Shown here piece after piece: positions 26,378 through 35,188 of a stretch of 64,000 nt of DNA (its first letter is position 1; every line of letters begins with the position of its first letter). This DNA comes from Clostridium sp. CAG:510 (GTDB taxonomy: Bacteria; Bacillota; Clostridia; Lachnospirales; Lachnospiraceae). Position numbers and translations under genes: made by a program. The notes below the pieces were generated by a model. It searched no databases and was not told where the DNA came from. It was given only the letters and a program-made list of their open reading frames with translations. The stretch spans positions 57,736-121,735 of the forward strand of contig FR880815.1 of NCBI GenBank assembly GCA_000434615.1. The letters are read 5' to 3'.

Positions 26378-26722
26378 ATGCAGTTTTCGGAATCACTAAA
26401 AAAAAATCATCAGTTTCAGTTTGTTTATAAAAACGGCAGGTTCCGCGCCAATAAATACCTTGTAATGTATGTAAAGGAAAATGGCTTAGGTATAAACAGG
26501 GTGGGAATAAGCGTCAGTAAAAAAGTAGGTAACAGTGTTGTAAGACATCATGTGACCCGGCTTTTGAGAGAGAGCTACCGGTTGCATGAAAATATATTCA
26601 ATAGTGGTTTGGATATAGTGGTTGTTGCGAGAAAAGGAGCAGCGGATGTAGGATATTATGAAATAGAAAGCGCACTTCTTCATCTGGCAAAGCTACACGA
26701 AATAATTAAAGTATATTTATGA
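26378..26722 (+). CDS. rnpA: Ribonuclease P protein component
   Basis: A 114-residue basic protein that assists the RNase P RNA in maturing tRNA 5' ends. The RNP-binding motif is visible (GISVSKKVGNSVVRHHVTRL), as is the N-terminal LKKNHQFQFVYKNG substrate-binding part. It overlaps yidD by four bases. The GAAAGGCATGG leader motif precedes its start. Confidence 0.95.
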   Translation: MQFSESLKKNHQFQFVYKNGRFRANKYLVMYVKENGLGINRVGISVSKKVGNSVVRHHVTRLLRESYRLHENIFNSGLDIVVVARKGAADVGYYEIESALLHLAKLHEIIKVYL

Positions 26723-26928
26723 AAAAAATTTTAATAAGTGTCATAAAATTATATAGGAAATATATTTCTCCCATGAAGCATACAAAATGCCCCTATTATC
26801 CTACCTGTTCCCAGTATGGACTGGAAGCGGTGGAAAAATACGGCGCCCTGAAGGGCGGAGCGCTTGCTGTCTGGAGAATATGCAGGTGCAATCCTTTCTC
26901 TAAAGGAGGATATGATCCTGTTCCTTGA
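26719..26928 (+). CDS. yidD: Membrane protein insertion efficiency factor YidD
   Basis: A 69-residue protein with the hallmark segment (YRKYISPMKHTKCPYYPTCS, then QYGLEAVEKYG) and C-terminal CNPFSKGGYDPVP. It is thought to help YidC insert membrane proteins. It is translationally coupled to rnpA (four-base overlap) and precedes yidC, the common order. Confidence 0.95.
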   Translation: MKKILISVIKLYRKYISPMKHTKCPYYPTCSQYGLEAVEKYGALKGGALAVWRICRCNPFSKGGYDPVP

Positions 26929-26951
26929 TTTTTTCAGCAGAAAGGAAAAAG

Positions 26952-28265
26952 ATGACAAGTATTGTTTTAACCAGTTGTGGTAATTTACCGATTATTAAGC
27001 AGGTTGCCTGGTTACTTGGACAAGTCATGAACGCACTTTTCAATGTGCTTGATTTGATTGGTATCCCAAATATCGGACTTGCTATTTTTTTATTTACCAT
27101 CATCGTTTATTTACTGATGATGCCCCTTACCATCAAACAGCAGAAGTTCTCCAAATTATCTGCCAAAATGAACCCGGAATTACAGGCTATCCGCAATAAA
27201 TACAAAAATCGTACCGATACCGATTCCCAGATGCAGATGAATGCGGAAACCCAGGCGGTTTACGCAAAGTACGGCGTTTCTCCTACCGGCAGCTGTCTGC
27301 AGCTCTTTATTCAGATGCCTATTCTGTTTGCATTGTATGAAGTAATTTACAGCATTCCTTCTTTTGTTACAAAAATAGGAAATGCTTTCAGCAGTGTGGC
27401 AGGCGAAATCATCAGCAGCGGAAAGGTTTCCGCTTTTGTGGAAAGTGTAAAGGGTGCTTCCACCTATATAACCAATGTGGACAACGTAACGGAAAGCACT
27501 TTGATCAATGCCTTAAACAGAGTCAATTATTCTGATGTAGAAGTATTTATTAACAACAATTTTGCAGGTAACGCAGCCGTTGCAGAGGGTATGAGCCAGA
27601 TTGAAAGGTACAATTCTTTTCTGGTAAAAGGATTTAGTCTTGCTAATTCTCCTTCCTCTGTGGTTACTTCTTTCTTTAATTCCGGTAATGCAGGAAAGAT
27701 TACCGTAGCTATGTTAATTATTGCCATTGCCATTCCTGTTCTTTCGGCTGTTACCCAATGGGTCAATGTAATGCTGATGCCGAAGCAGGAAACCGGAAAC
27801 GGCAACGGTGATATGACGGATACCATGGCATCTTCCATGAAGACCATGAATATGATTATGCCTATCATGTCAGCCTTCTTCTGCTATACATTGCCGGCAG
27901 GTCTCGGTCTTTACTGGATCAGCGGTTCCCTGGTAAGAAGTGTGCAGCAGGTTGTTATTAATAAACATATTGATAAAATGGATTTGGATGAAGTAATTGC
28001 CAAAAATGCAGACAAGAGTGCCAAGAAGATGGAAAAGCTTGAAAAAAATCAGGCGAAGCTTCAGCAGTATGCCAATATGAACACCAAGAATATGGGTGGT
28101 ACCGTAAGCACCAAGAGTTATACTGCAAAGACCACGGACACAAAGAATGCCAATACAGATAATAAGGAAGTTAAGAAGACCTCTTCCACCGGAGCAAAGC
28201 CCGGAAGTCTGATGGCGAAAGCAAATCTTGTAAAAGATTACAATGAAAGAAACAATAAAAACTAA
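26952..28265 (+). CDS. yidC: Membrane protein insertase YidC/OxaI
   Basis: A 437-residue insertase that places newly made proteins in the cytoplasmic membrane. The family core is clear: IFLFTIIVYLLMMPLTIKQQ, the cytoplasmic hairpin with AKMNPELQAIRNKYKNR, PTGSCLQLFIQMPILFALYE, and the last helices with YTLPAGLGLYWI. Two features differ from short Bacillus homologues: an extra outside loop of about 100 residues after the third helix, and a Lys- and Thr-rich tail. The ATG at 26952 follows AAAGGA; a TTG nine codons upstream would overlap yidD. I see no convincing lipoprotein signal. Confidence 0.93.
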   Translation: MTSIVLTSCGNLPIIKQVAWLLGQVMNALFNVLDLIGIPNIGLAIFLFTIIVYLLMMPLTIKQQKFSKLSAKMNPELQAIRNKYKNRTDTDSQMQMNAETQAVYAKYGVSPTGSCLQLFIQMPILFALYEVIYSIPSFVTKIGNAFSSVAGEIISSGKVSAFVESVKGASTYITNVDNVTESTLINALNRVNYSDVEVFINNNFAGNAAVAEGMSQIERYNSFLVKGFSLANSPSSVVTSFFNSGNAGKITVAMLIIAIAIPVLSAVTQWVNVMLMPKQETGNGNGDMTDTMASSMKTMNMIMPIMSAFFCYTLPAGLGLYWISGSLVRSVQQVVINKHIDKMDLDEVIAKNADKSAKKMEKLEKNQAKLQQYANMNTKNMGGTVSTKSYTAKTTDTKNANTDNKEVKKTSSTGAKPGSLMAKANLVKDYNERNNKN

Positions 28266-28296
28266 TTTCGTTAAAATTTCATAGGAGGTATTTGGG

Positions 28297-29028
28297 ATGG
28301 AATATAAAGAGTTCTCAGCAAAAACAGTGGATGACGCCATTACAGCGGCATGTCAGGATTTTTTCGTAACAAGTGATAAGCTGGATTATGAAGTCTTAGA
28401 AGAAGGTTCTTCCGGATTTTTAGGAATCGGAGCAAAGCCCGCTCTCATTAAGGCAAGAGTAAAAGAAGATAAAGAAATTGTCAAAGAATCTGTAAAAGAA
28501 CCCGTTAAAGAAGTTCTGAAAGAAGAAAAGAAATTTGTAAAAGAAACAGCAAAGGTTTCCAATGTAGATGCAAGGGAAGTAGAAGAAGCAGCAAAGAAGT
28601 TCTTAGGCGAAGTATTTGATGCTATGGAAATGGAAGTTATAGTAGATGCCAGGTACGACGATGCTGAAAAAGCTCTTGATGTTGATATGAGAGGCGAAGA
28701 AATCGGTATTCTCATCGGTAAGAGAGGACAGACCCTTGACTCTTTACAGTATTTGGTATCTTTAGTGGTAAACAGAGGCCAGGCAGATTATATCCGTGTT
28801 AAATTAGATACCGAAAATTACAGACAAAGAAGAAAAGAAACTCTGGAAAATTTAGCAAAGAATATTGCTTATAAGGTAAAGAGAACCAAGAGACCTGTTT
28901 CTTTAGAGCCTATGAATCCTTACGAAAGAAGAATTATTCATTCAGCATTACAGAATGACAGATATGTAACCACACACAGTGAAGGGGAAGAACCTTTCAG
29001 AAGAGTTGTTGTGTCTTTGAAAAAATAA
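28297..29028 (+). CDS. jag: RNA-binding protein Jag/EloR (SpoIIIJ-associated)
   Basis: A 243-residue cytoplasmic protein with the Jag-N domain (residues 1-50, EFSAKTVDDAI), a Lys/Glu-rich linker with repeated VKE units (about 55-95), a KH domain (GILIGKRGQTLDSLQYLVSL) and an R3H domain near the C-terminus (PYERRIIHSALQ). In other Firmicutes it binds RNA and influences cell elongation and division. AGGAGG precedes the ATG, and yidC is 31 bases upstream. Confidence 0.92.
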   Translation: MEYKEFSAKTVDDAITAACQDFFVTSDKLDYEVLEEGSSGFLGIGAKPALIKARVKEDKEIVKESVKEPVKEVLKEEKKFVKETAKVSNVDAREVEEAAKKFLGEVFDAMEMEVIVDARYDDAEKALDVDMRGEEIGILIGKRGQTLDSLQYLVSLVVNRGQADYIRVKLDTENYRQRRKETLENLAKNIAYKVKRTKRPVSLEPMNPYERRIIHSALQNDRYVTTHSEGEEPFRRVVVSLKK

Positions 29029-29034
29029 TGTGAT

Positions 29035-29092
29035 GGAGCTGTAGTACCGGGGCAGAGACTGCCTTTTGTAGGGAGACAGCTCCTATTTTTTT
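29035..29092 (+). terminator. Intrinsic terminator after jag
   Basis: GGAGCTGT (29035-29042) pairs with ACAGCTCC (29076-29083), with an inner GGCAG/CTGCC helix. A run of T follows. It closes the rpmH-to-jag series. Confidence 0.75.
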
Positions 29093-29115
29093 AGAAATTA
29101 AAAGGAATCAGTACT

Positions 29116-30504
29116 ATGAATACAGATACAATTGCTGCGATTGCTACGGCGCTTTCGGATTCCGGTATCGGTATTGTCCGTATCAGCGGACCGGAGGCGG
29201 TGGAAAAAGCAGATTTACTTTATAAATCAAAAAACGGTAAGTTTCATCTGAAGGATGCAGAAAGCCATACTATTCATTATGGTTTTGTAACGGATGAAGA
29301 GGGTAATATTTTGGATGAAGTGATGGTAAGCGTTATGCTTGCCCCGAAAAGTTACACCACAGAGGACACGGTGGAAATTAACTGCCACGGCGGTGTTCTT
29401 ATGATGCAGCGGATTCTGGAAAGAGTGTTGCTGACAGGAGTAAGAATGGCCGAGCCCGGAGAGTTTACAAAAAGGGCTTTCCTTAACGGAAGAATGGATC
29501 TTTCCGAGGCGGAAGCGGTAATGGATGTTATTCATGCACAGAATGAATTAGCATTAAAGTCTTCTGTGAGCCAGTTAAAGGGAGCAGTTTCCAATAAGAT
29601 AAAAGAAATGAGAAGTGAAGTCATTTATGAAATCGCTTTTATTGAATCTGCTTTAGATGACCCCGAACATATCAGTCTGGAAGGTTACCCGGAAAGACTT
29701 TCTGAAAAAATAGACAATCTGATAAAGGAAACAGATAAGCTGATTTCTTCATCTAAGGATGGCAAATTCTTAAAGGAAGGTATTAAAACCGTTATTTTAG
29801 GAAAACCAAATGCCGGTAAATCTTCTTTTTTAAATGTTTTGTCCGGTGAAGAAAAAGCGATTGTAACGGACATTGCCGGAACCACCCGTGATGTTCTGGA
29901 GGAACAGATAAGACTGGACGGCATAGCTTTGAATGTAATAGACACCGCCGGTATCCGCAAAACAGAGGACACAGTGGAAAAAATAGGTGTGGAAAAAGCC
30001 AGAAAATATGCGGGGGAAGCGGATTTACTCTTATACATGGTGGACTCTTCCGTTCCCTTTGATGAAAACGATGAAGAAATAAGAGATATTTTAAGGGACA
30101 GAAAAGCTATTCTTCTGATGAATAAGTCCGATTTAAGCCAGATAATTACAGAAGAGGATATAAGAAATTTTCTGCAAGGTATCGAAATTCCGATCGTGAA
30201 GATTTCCGCAAAGGAAGCTTCCGGTATCGAAGAATTCAAGAAGCTTATCAGGGACATGTTTTTTGAAGGAAAGATTTCTTTTGAAAATGAAATTTATATT
30301 ACAAACCTGCGTCACAAGGAAGCTTTACAGCAGGCAAAAGAATCATTTTTAATGGTTAAAAAAAGTCTGGAAGACGATATGCCGGAAGATTTTTATTCCA
30401 TTGATTTGATGAATGCCTATATATCTCTGGGAAATATTATCGGAGAAGAGGTTTCCGATGATTTAGTAGATGAGATTTTTTCAAAGTTTTGTATGGGAAA
30501 ATAA
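29116..30504 (+). CDS. mnmE: tRNA modification GTPase MnmE
   Basis: A 462-residue GTPase that, with MnmG, builds the 5-carboxymethylaminomethyl group on wobble uridine of certain tRNAs. The N-terminal tetrahydrofolate-binding domain opens DTIAAIATALSDSGIGIVRI. The G domain has GKPNAGKSS, DIAGTTRD, DTAG and NKSD. The C-terminus ends in the family's CMGK, whose Cys is essential. It has a ribosome site AAAGGAATC upstream and is followed by mnmG. Confidence 0.97.
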   Translation: MNTDTIAAIATALSDSGIGIVRISGPEAVEKADLLYKSKNGKFHLKDAESHTIHYGFVTDEEGNILDEVMVSVMLAPKSYTTEDTVEINCHGGVLMMQRILERVLLTGVRMAEPGEFTKRAFLNGRMDLSEAEAVMDVIHAQNELALKSSVSQLKGAVSNKIKEMRSEVIYEIAFIESALDDPEHISLEGYPERLSEKIDNLIKETDKLISSSKDGKFLKEGIKTVILGKPNAGKSSFLNVLSGEEKAIVTDIAGTTRDVLEEQIRLDGIALNVIDTAGIRKTEDTVEKIGVEKARKYAGEADLLLYMVDSSVPFDENDEEIRDILRDRKAILLMNKSDLSQIITEEDIRNFLQGIEIPIVKISAKEASGIEEFKKLIRDMFFEGKISFENEIYITNLRHKEALQQAKESFLMVKKSLEDDMPEDFYSIDLMNAYISLGNIIGEEVSDDLVDEIFSKFCMGK

Positions 30505-30555
30505 AAAGTGTATGTTATAATATGAAAATAAGTTATGAAAGGCATGGTTATAAAA

Positions 30556-32490
30556 ATGTCAACGGATGAAAAAAAACGTTTTATCATGGATAAAGTAGAT
30601 GTTTGTGTCATAGGTGCCGGTCATGCCGGTTGTGAAGCGGCTCTGGCATGTGCAAGACTGGGACTGGAAACCGTTATTTTTACGGTAAGTGTGGACAGTA
30701 TTGCCCTGATGCCCTGCAATCCCAATATAGGCGGTTCTTCCAAGGGACATCTGGTAAGAGAAATAGATGCTCTCGGCGGAGAAATGGGAAAAAATATTGA
30801 TAAAACTTTTATTCAATCCAAAATGTTGAATGTTTCCAAAGGACCTGCAGTACATTCCCTTCGTGCACAGGCAGACAAGGCGGAATATTCCAGAGCTATG
30901 CGTAAGGTTCTGGAAAATCAGGATCACCTTACCATCAAGCAGGCAGAGGTCTGTGAGATTTTGTGGGAAGAGGAAGAAGACAAGGACACAAAGGAGCTTA
31001 AGAAAAAAGTGACCGGTGTGGTTACCTATTCTGGAGCCGTTTATGAATGTAAAAGAGTTGTTTTATGTACCGGTACTTATTTAAGGGCAAGATGTCTTTG
31101 CGGAGAAGCCATTACTTATACCGGCCCCAACGGACTGCAGCCGGCGAATCATCTTCCGGACAGCTTAAAGGAAATGGGCATTGAGCTTCGCCGGTTTAAA
31201 ACCGGTACTCCTGCCAGAATGGATAAGAGAAGTATTGATTTTTCCAAGATGGAAGAACAGTTCGGTGATAAAGAAATTGTTCCTTTTTCTTTTTCCACAG
31301 ATCCGGAATCCATTCAAAAAGAGCAGATTTCCTGTTATTTGACTTATACAAATGAAAAAACACACGAAATTATTCGGTCTAATCTTGACAGATCCCCCAT
31401 TTATGCGGGTATTATAGAAGGTACAGGGCCAAGATATTGTCCCTCTATCGAAGATAAAGTTGTAAAGTTTGCAGATAAGGACAGACATCAGGTATTTATT
31501 GAACCCGAAGGTCTGCATACCAATGAAATGTATGTGGGAGGTATGTCTTCCTCTTTACCTGAGGAAGTGCAGCTTGCCATGTACCGGACGGTGCCTGGGC
31601 TGGAGCATTGTAAAATTGTAAGAAATGCTTATGCAATTGAGTATGACTGTATTAACGCAAAACAGCTTTATCCTACACTGGCATTCAAAAAGGTAAACGG
31701 TCTTTATGCAGGCGGTCAGTTTAACGGAAGCAGCGGCTATGAAGAAGCAGCAGCCCAGGGACTGATGGCCGGACTTAATGCGGCTCTTTCCCTGCTCGGT
31801 AAACAGGAAATTGTACTGGACAGGTCACAGGCTTACATAGGTGTACTGATTGATGATCTGGTTACAAAGGACAACAGGGAGCCTTACCGTATGATGACCT
31901 CCCGTGCAGAATATCGTCTGCTTTTAAGACAGGACAATGCAGATTTAAGACTTCGTAAAATCGGTTATGAAGCAGGTCTTGTTTCCAAAGAAGATTACGA
32001 GAGGCTTCTGCGCAAGGAAGAACTTATCAAAGAAGAAATCAAACGTCTTAAAAATACCAAAGTGGGCGGTTCCCAGAAAATTCAGGAATTTCTTACAGCA
32101 CATGAAAGTAATCCTTTGAAGAATGCTGTTTCTTTGGCTGATCTTATGTGTAGACAGGAATTATCCTATGAACTGCTTGCGGAAATTGATGAGAAAAGAC
32201 CTGTACTGCCAAAAGATGTGGTAGAGCAGGTAGAAATAGAATTGAAATACGAAGGCTATATAGAGAGACAGTCCCGTCAGGTAGAGCAGTATAAGAAAAT
32301 GGAAAAGAAGCTTTTACCTGTCGACATTGATTATGATGATGTACCCAGTCTACGCATTGAAGCAAGGCAGAAATTGAAGGAGTTCCGTCCGGTTTCCGTT
32401 GGACAGGCTTCCAGAATTTCCGGTGTATCTCCGGCAGATATTTCTGTTCTGCTGGTATATTTAGAGCAAAGAAATCATCAGCATAAATAA
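30556..32490 (+). CDS. mnmG: tRNA uridine-5-carboxymethylaminomethyl synthesis enzyme MnmG
   Basis: A 644-residue FAD enzyme, partner of MnmE. The dinucleotide motif is VCVIGAGHAGCEAALA, followed by NPNIGGSSKGHLVREIDALG, and the second signature GLYAGGQFNGSSGYEEAAAQ is present. The C-terminal helical domain ends in QASRISGVSPADISVLLVYL. I prefer the ATG at 30556: the earlier in-frame ATGs at 30535 and 30544 lack a ribosome site at usable distance, whereas GAAAGG lies 12 bases before 30556. Confidence 0.96.
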   Translation: MSTDEKKRFIMDKVDVCVIGAGHAGCEAALACARLGLETVIFTVSVDSIALMPCNPNIGGSSKGHLVREIDALGGEMGKNIDKTFIQSKMLNVSKGPAVHSLRAQADKAEYSRAMRKVLENQDHLTIKQAEVCEILWEEEEDKDTKELKKKVTGVVTYSGAVYECKRVVLCTGTYLRARCLCGEAITYTGPNGLQPANHLPDSLKEMGIELRRFKTGTPARMDKRSIDFSKMEEQFGDKEIVPFSFSTDPESIQKEQISCYLTYTNEKTHEIIRSNLDRSPIYAGIIEGTGPRYCPSIEDKVVKFADKDRHQVFIEPEGLHTNEMYVGGMSSSLPEEVQLAMYRTVPGLEHCKIVRNAYAIEYDCINAKQLYPTLAFKKVNGLYAGGQFNGSSGYEEAAAQGLMAGLNAALSLLGKQEIVLDRSQAYIGVLIDDLVTKDNREPYRMMTSRAEYRLLLRQDNADLRLRKIGYEAGLVSKEDYERLLRKEELIKEEIKRLKNTKVGGSQKIQEFLTAHESNPLKNAVSLADLMCRQELSYELLAEIDEKRPVLPKDVVEQVEIELKYEGYIERQSRQVEQYKKMEKKLLPVDIDYDDVPSLRIEARQKLKEFRPVSVGQASRISGVSPADISVLLVYLEQRNHQHK

Positions 32491-32517
32491 TAGTAACAGG
32501 AAAGGCATGGATTTTTA

Positions 32518-33237
32518 ATGTATCGTACCGAACAGTTTGAAGCAGATTTAATGGAATTAGGTATCACGTTGACAGCGGAACAAATTCAGAAATTTATCCG
32601 TTATTATGAAATGCTGACGGAATGGAATGAAGTTATGAATTTAACTGCCATTACCGATTATGATGAAGTGATGAAGAAGCATTTTATTGACAGTCTTTCT
32701 TTAGTGAAGGCATATGATCTGTCCGGTGATATATCTGTGATTGATATCGGTACCGGTGCCGGATTTCCCGGTCTGCCGTTAAAGATAGCTTTTCCTAATT
32801 TAAAAATTACTCTTTTGGATTCCTTGCAGAAACGTGTTAAATTTTTAAACGCAGTCATAGAAGAATTATCTCTTACAAATATAGAAACCATACATGGACG
32901 TGCAGAAGATTATGCGAAGCCTTCTTTACTCCGGGAAAAGTTTGATTTGTGCGTTTCCCGTGCAGTGGCAAATATGACAACACTGTCAGAATTTTGTTTG
33001 CCTTTTGTAAAGGTAGGCGGTATGTTCATTTCCTATAAATCCGAAAAGATTACAGAAGAAATGAAACAGGCAGAAAAGGCTATTGCTATTCTGGGTGGTA
33101 AAGTAAAGAGCCAGACGGAAATTTATCTTCCCGACTCTGATATTTACCGTAATCTTTTTGCAATTGAAAAGGTTGCTGCCTGTCCAAAAAAATATCCTCG
33201 TAAAGCAGGACTTCCTGCAAAAGAACCTTTACACTGA
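32518..33237 (+). CDS. rsmG: 16S rRNA (guanine527-N7)-methyltransferase RsmG
   Basis: A 239-residue SAM-dependent methyltransferase acting on G527 of 16S rRNA. The SAM site is VIDIGTGAGFPGLPL, preceded by the family's NEVMNLTAI and HFIDSL segments; SRAVANMTTL follows. GAAAGGCATGG lies upstream. It is 27 bases past mnmG and is the last gene of the tRNA/rRNA modification group before the two-component genes. Confidence 0.96.
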   Translation: MYRTEQFEADLMELGITLTAEQIQKFIRYYEMLTEWNEVMNLTAITDYDEVMKKHFIDSLSLVKAYDLSGDISVIDIGTGAGFPGLPLKIAFPNLKITLLDSLQKRVKFLNAVIEELSLTNIETIHGRAEDYAKPSLLREKFDLCVSRAVANMTTLSEFCLPFVKVGGMFISYKSEKITEEMKQAEKAIAILGGKVKSQTEIYLPDSDIYRNLFAIEKVAACPKKYPRKAGLPAKEPLH

Positions 33238-33283
33238 TAACCGTACTGCTTTGCAGACATTTTTACCCGGAGGTTAGGTAAAT

Positions 33284-34249
33284 ATGGCAAATGAGCGTAA
33301 GACATCTTTACTGGAAATCTATCAGAACTTTTTAGATGAAGCAGAACTTCTGGAAAGTGAAATCAAGGAAAATGAGTTTTCTATAGAGGAAACAACAGAT
33401 TATCTTGACCAGTTATATAATAAGGAAACCGATGACTTCAAAGTATTCAGTCCGAGAAATGTATTGAATACCCAGAAGAGAGAAATTGAAAACAACAAGA
33501 CAAAAATAGAAAAGCTTCAGAATACTAACAGTTATTTGAGAGAAAGGCTGAAGAAAATAAAAGTTTATCTGGAAGCATTGGAAGATGCACTGGATGAAAA
33601 ACAGGAAAAGAAAATAAAACCAAATTATTCTATTATAGAGGTGCAGGTTAAAGAAAGAAAAAGAATTGCCCAGGATTTGCACGATACTACTTTATAGAAT
33701 ATATCTTATCTGATTTATAAAGTAGAATTGATAAAAAGATATATGGAAATGGATGTTTCACGTGCAAAAGTGGAGCTTACCTCAATGGACGAAAACTTAC
33801 GGAATATGATGGAAGAATTGAGGGATATCATATATAGTATTCATCCTGTACATTTTTATGATGTAGGATTTCAAAAATCAGTAGAAGATTTTTTCGATAA
33901 ATTAAAAGAGAGATATCCTGATTATACTTATGATATAGAAATTAATCCTGTTAAAATAGAAAATACTACTTTACAGATTTCTATTTTTCGTATTATACAG
34001 GAAGCTTGCAATAATGCGGTGGTACATTCTAAGGGAAATGTATTACAGGTAAAATTTAAGAAGGAGGTAAATGACTACTATTTATTCATAAAAGATAATG
34101 GTGTTGGATTTCAGGGGGAAGCTGAACATAAGTCCAATCATTATGGTTTATCTATAATGAAAGAGAGAGCACAACTGTTAGGGGGAAAGTTAGACATTCA
34201 AAGTGATGAAGGGGGAACTAAAATAACAGTCAGAATACCAATATCATAA
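33284..34249 (+). pseudogene. NarL-type sensor histidine kinase interrupted by an in-frame TAG
   Basis: Two stretches in the same frame together make a 321-residue cytoplasmic kinase. The first (33284-33697) has a long charged coiled coil and ends with the phosphoacceptor motif ERKRIAQDLHDTTL, where a TAG at 33695-33697 stops it. The second carries straight on with NISYLIYKVEL, then an ATPase domain with QEACNNAVVHS, DNGVGF and the G2-like YGLSIMKER. In this HisKA_3 family a Gln usually stands where the TAG is, so one CAG-to-TAG change would explain it. No membrane segment is present. It may be a pseudogene, a sequencing error, or read through. The response regulator follows 41 bases later. 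Confidence 0.8.
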
Positions 34250-34290
34250 TTATTAATTTTAGGGAGTAAATTATATAAGGGAGGGAATAT

Positions 34291-34944
34291 ATGAAAAATA
34301 AGAAAACCAAAATTATGATAGTAGATGATTTTGCATTGATAAGGGATGGACTGAAGAATTTATTAGAATTAGATGGTTCTATGAAAGTAATTTCCGAAGC
34401 ACAGGATGGTATAGATTGTCTAAATAAGTTGAATGAAAAATTGCCGGATATTTTATTGCTCGATATAAATATGCCAAATAAAAATGGACTTGAAGTATTA
34501 CAGGAAATCCGTAACAATGAAATACCTATTAAGGTAATGATACTGACAATGCATAATGAAATAGACTATCTGCTGAGAGCAATTGAAATAGGAGCAGATG
34601 GTTATGCCTCAAAAAATATAAAGTTTGAAGAATTAAAAGAAGCTATTGATTTAATAATTCATGGAGAAAACTTTATTCAGAAAGAACTATTGCCTTTATT
34701 AAATTCTAAGATAGAAAAGAAAAATGAAGAATTAGATAAAATAAAGTCGTTAACAAAGAGAGAATTGGAAGTTCTTAAAAATATTGCATTTGGAAATTCC
34801 AACAGAGAGATAGCTACTTCCTTAAAAATAAGTGAAAGAACCGTGAAAAATCACATATTTAATATATTCAAGAAGATAGCAGTAACCGATAGAACGCAGG
34901 CTGCAGTATTTGCAATCAGAAATGATTTAATATCCTTGAATTAG
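34291..34944 (+). CDS. NarL/FixJ-family response regulator
   Basis: A 217-residue regulator with an N-terminal receiver domain (VDDFALIRDG; phosphorylated Asp in LLLDINMPNKNG; conserved Thr in LTMHNE and Lys in ASKN) and a C-terminal LuxR-type helix-turn-helix (LTKRELEVLKNIAFGNSNRE). It is the partner of the interrupted kinase upstream. The pair is more AT-rich than the surrounding housekeeping genes. Targets are unknown. Its terminator contains a parS site. Confidence 0.9.
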   Translation: MKNKKTKIMIVDDFALIRDGLKNLLELDGSMKVISEAQDGIDCLNKLNEKLPDILLLDINMPNKNGLEVLQEIRNNEIPIKVMILTMHNEIDYLLRAIEIGADGYASKNIKFEELKEAIDLIIHGENFIQKELLPLLNSKIEKKNEELDKIKSLTKRELEVLKNIAFGNSNREIATSLKISERTVKNHIFNIFKKIAVTDRTQAAVFAIRNDLISLN

Positions 34945-34960
34945 AAAAAAACCGGAAATA

Positions 34961-34997
34961 AAACCGTAATGTTTCACGTGAAACATTGCGGTTTTTA
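34961..34997 (+). terminator. Terminator whose stem contains a parS site
   Basis: AAACCG (34961-34966) pairs with CGGTTT (34989-34994), one wobble pair follows, then AATGTTTCAC pairs with GTGAAACATT, giving an almost perfect 34-base palindrome followed by TTT. It lies 17 bases past the response-regulator stop codon. Confidence 0.7.
34970..34985. promoter_or_regulatory. parS: parS site 1 (ParB binding)
   Basis: TGTTTCACGTGAAACA, the exact 16-bp consensus parS palindrome. It is about 2 kb from parB and 9 kb from oriC. Confidence 0.95.
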
Positions 34998-35017
34998 ATA
35001 TATTTGTGAATTTAAAA

Positions 35018-35073
35018 ACACAAGATAATGTTTCACGTGAAACTTTCTAAATCTATATCTTGTGATTTAATCC
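35018..35073. repeat. 56-bp direct repeat, left copy, carrying parS site 2
   Basis: The first 26 bases, ACACAAGATAATGTTTCACG and six more, are identical at 35018 and 35706. The remaining 30 match in part and end with TTGTGATTTA. In this copy ACAAGATA before parS and TATCTTGT after it form an inverted repeat. The two copies bracket the GNAT gene. Confidence 0.8.
35029..35044. promoter_or_regulatory. parS: parS site 2 (one mismatch)
   Basis: TGTTTCACGTGAAACT, one change from consensus at the last base. Two GTGAAACA half-sites follow, near 35074-35081 and 35099-35106. The rest of 35045-35188 shows nothing else. Confidence 0.9.
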
Positions 35074-35188
35074 GTGAAACATTTAAAAACAAATGCCGTG
35101 AAACATTTTTAAAACCCTTATTTAGCGGTATGTTGTTAATAATAGGGAGTCAGAGTGTTCTATGAAGTTAAAAAAATAGGTTTATAAA

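Noticed and set aside
26952..26980. Lipoprotein signal at the start of YidC (LTSC)
   Set aside because: The segment before the Cys is only eight residues, without positive charge or a proper hydrophobic core.
33695..33697. TAG recoding (for example pyrrolysine) in the histidine kinase
   Set aside because: TAG ends rpmH, serS and other genes here in a normal way, and no recoding signal is visible. A point mutation or sequence error is simpler.
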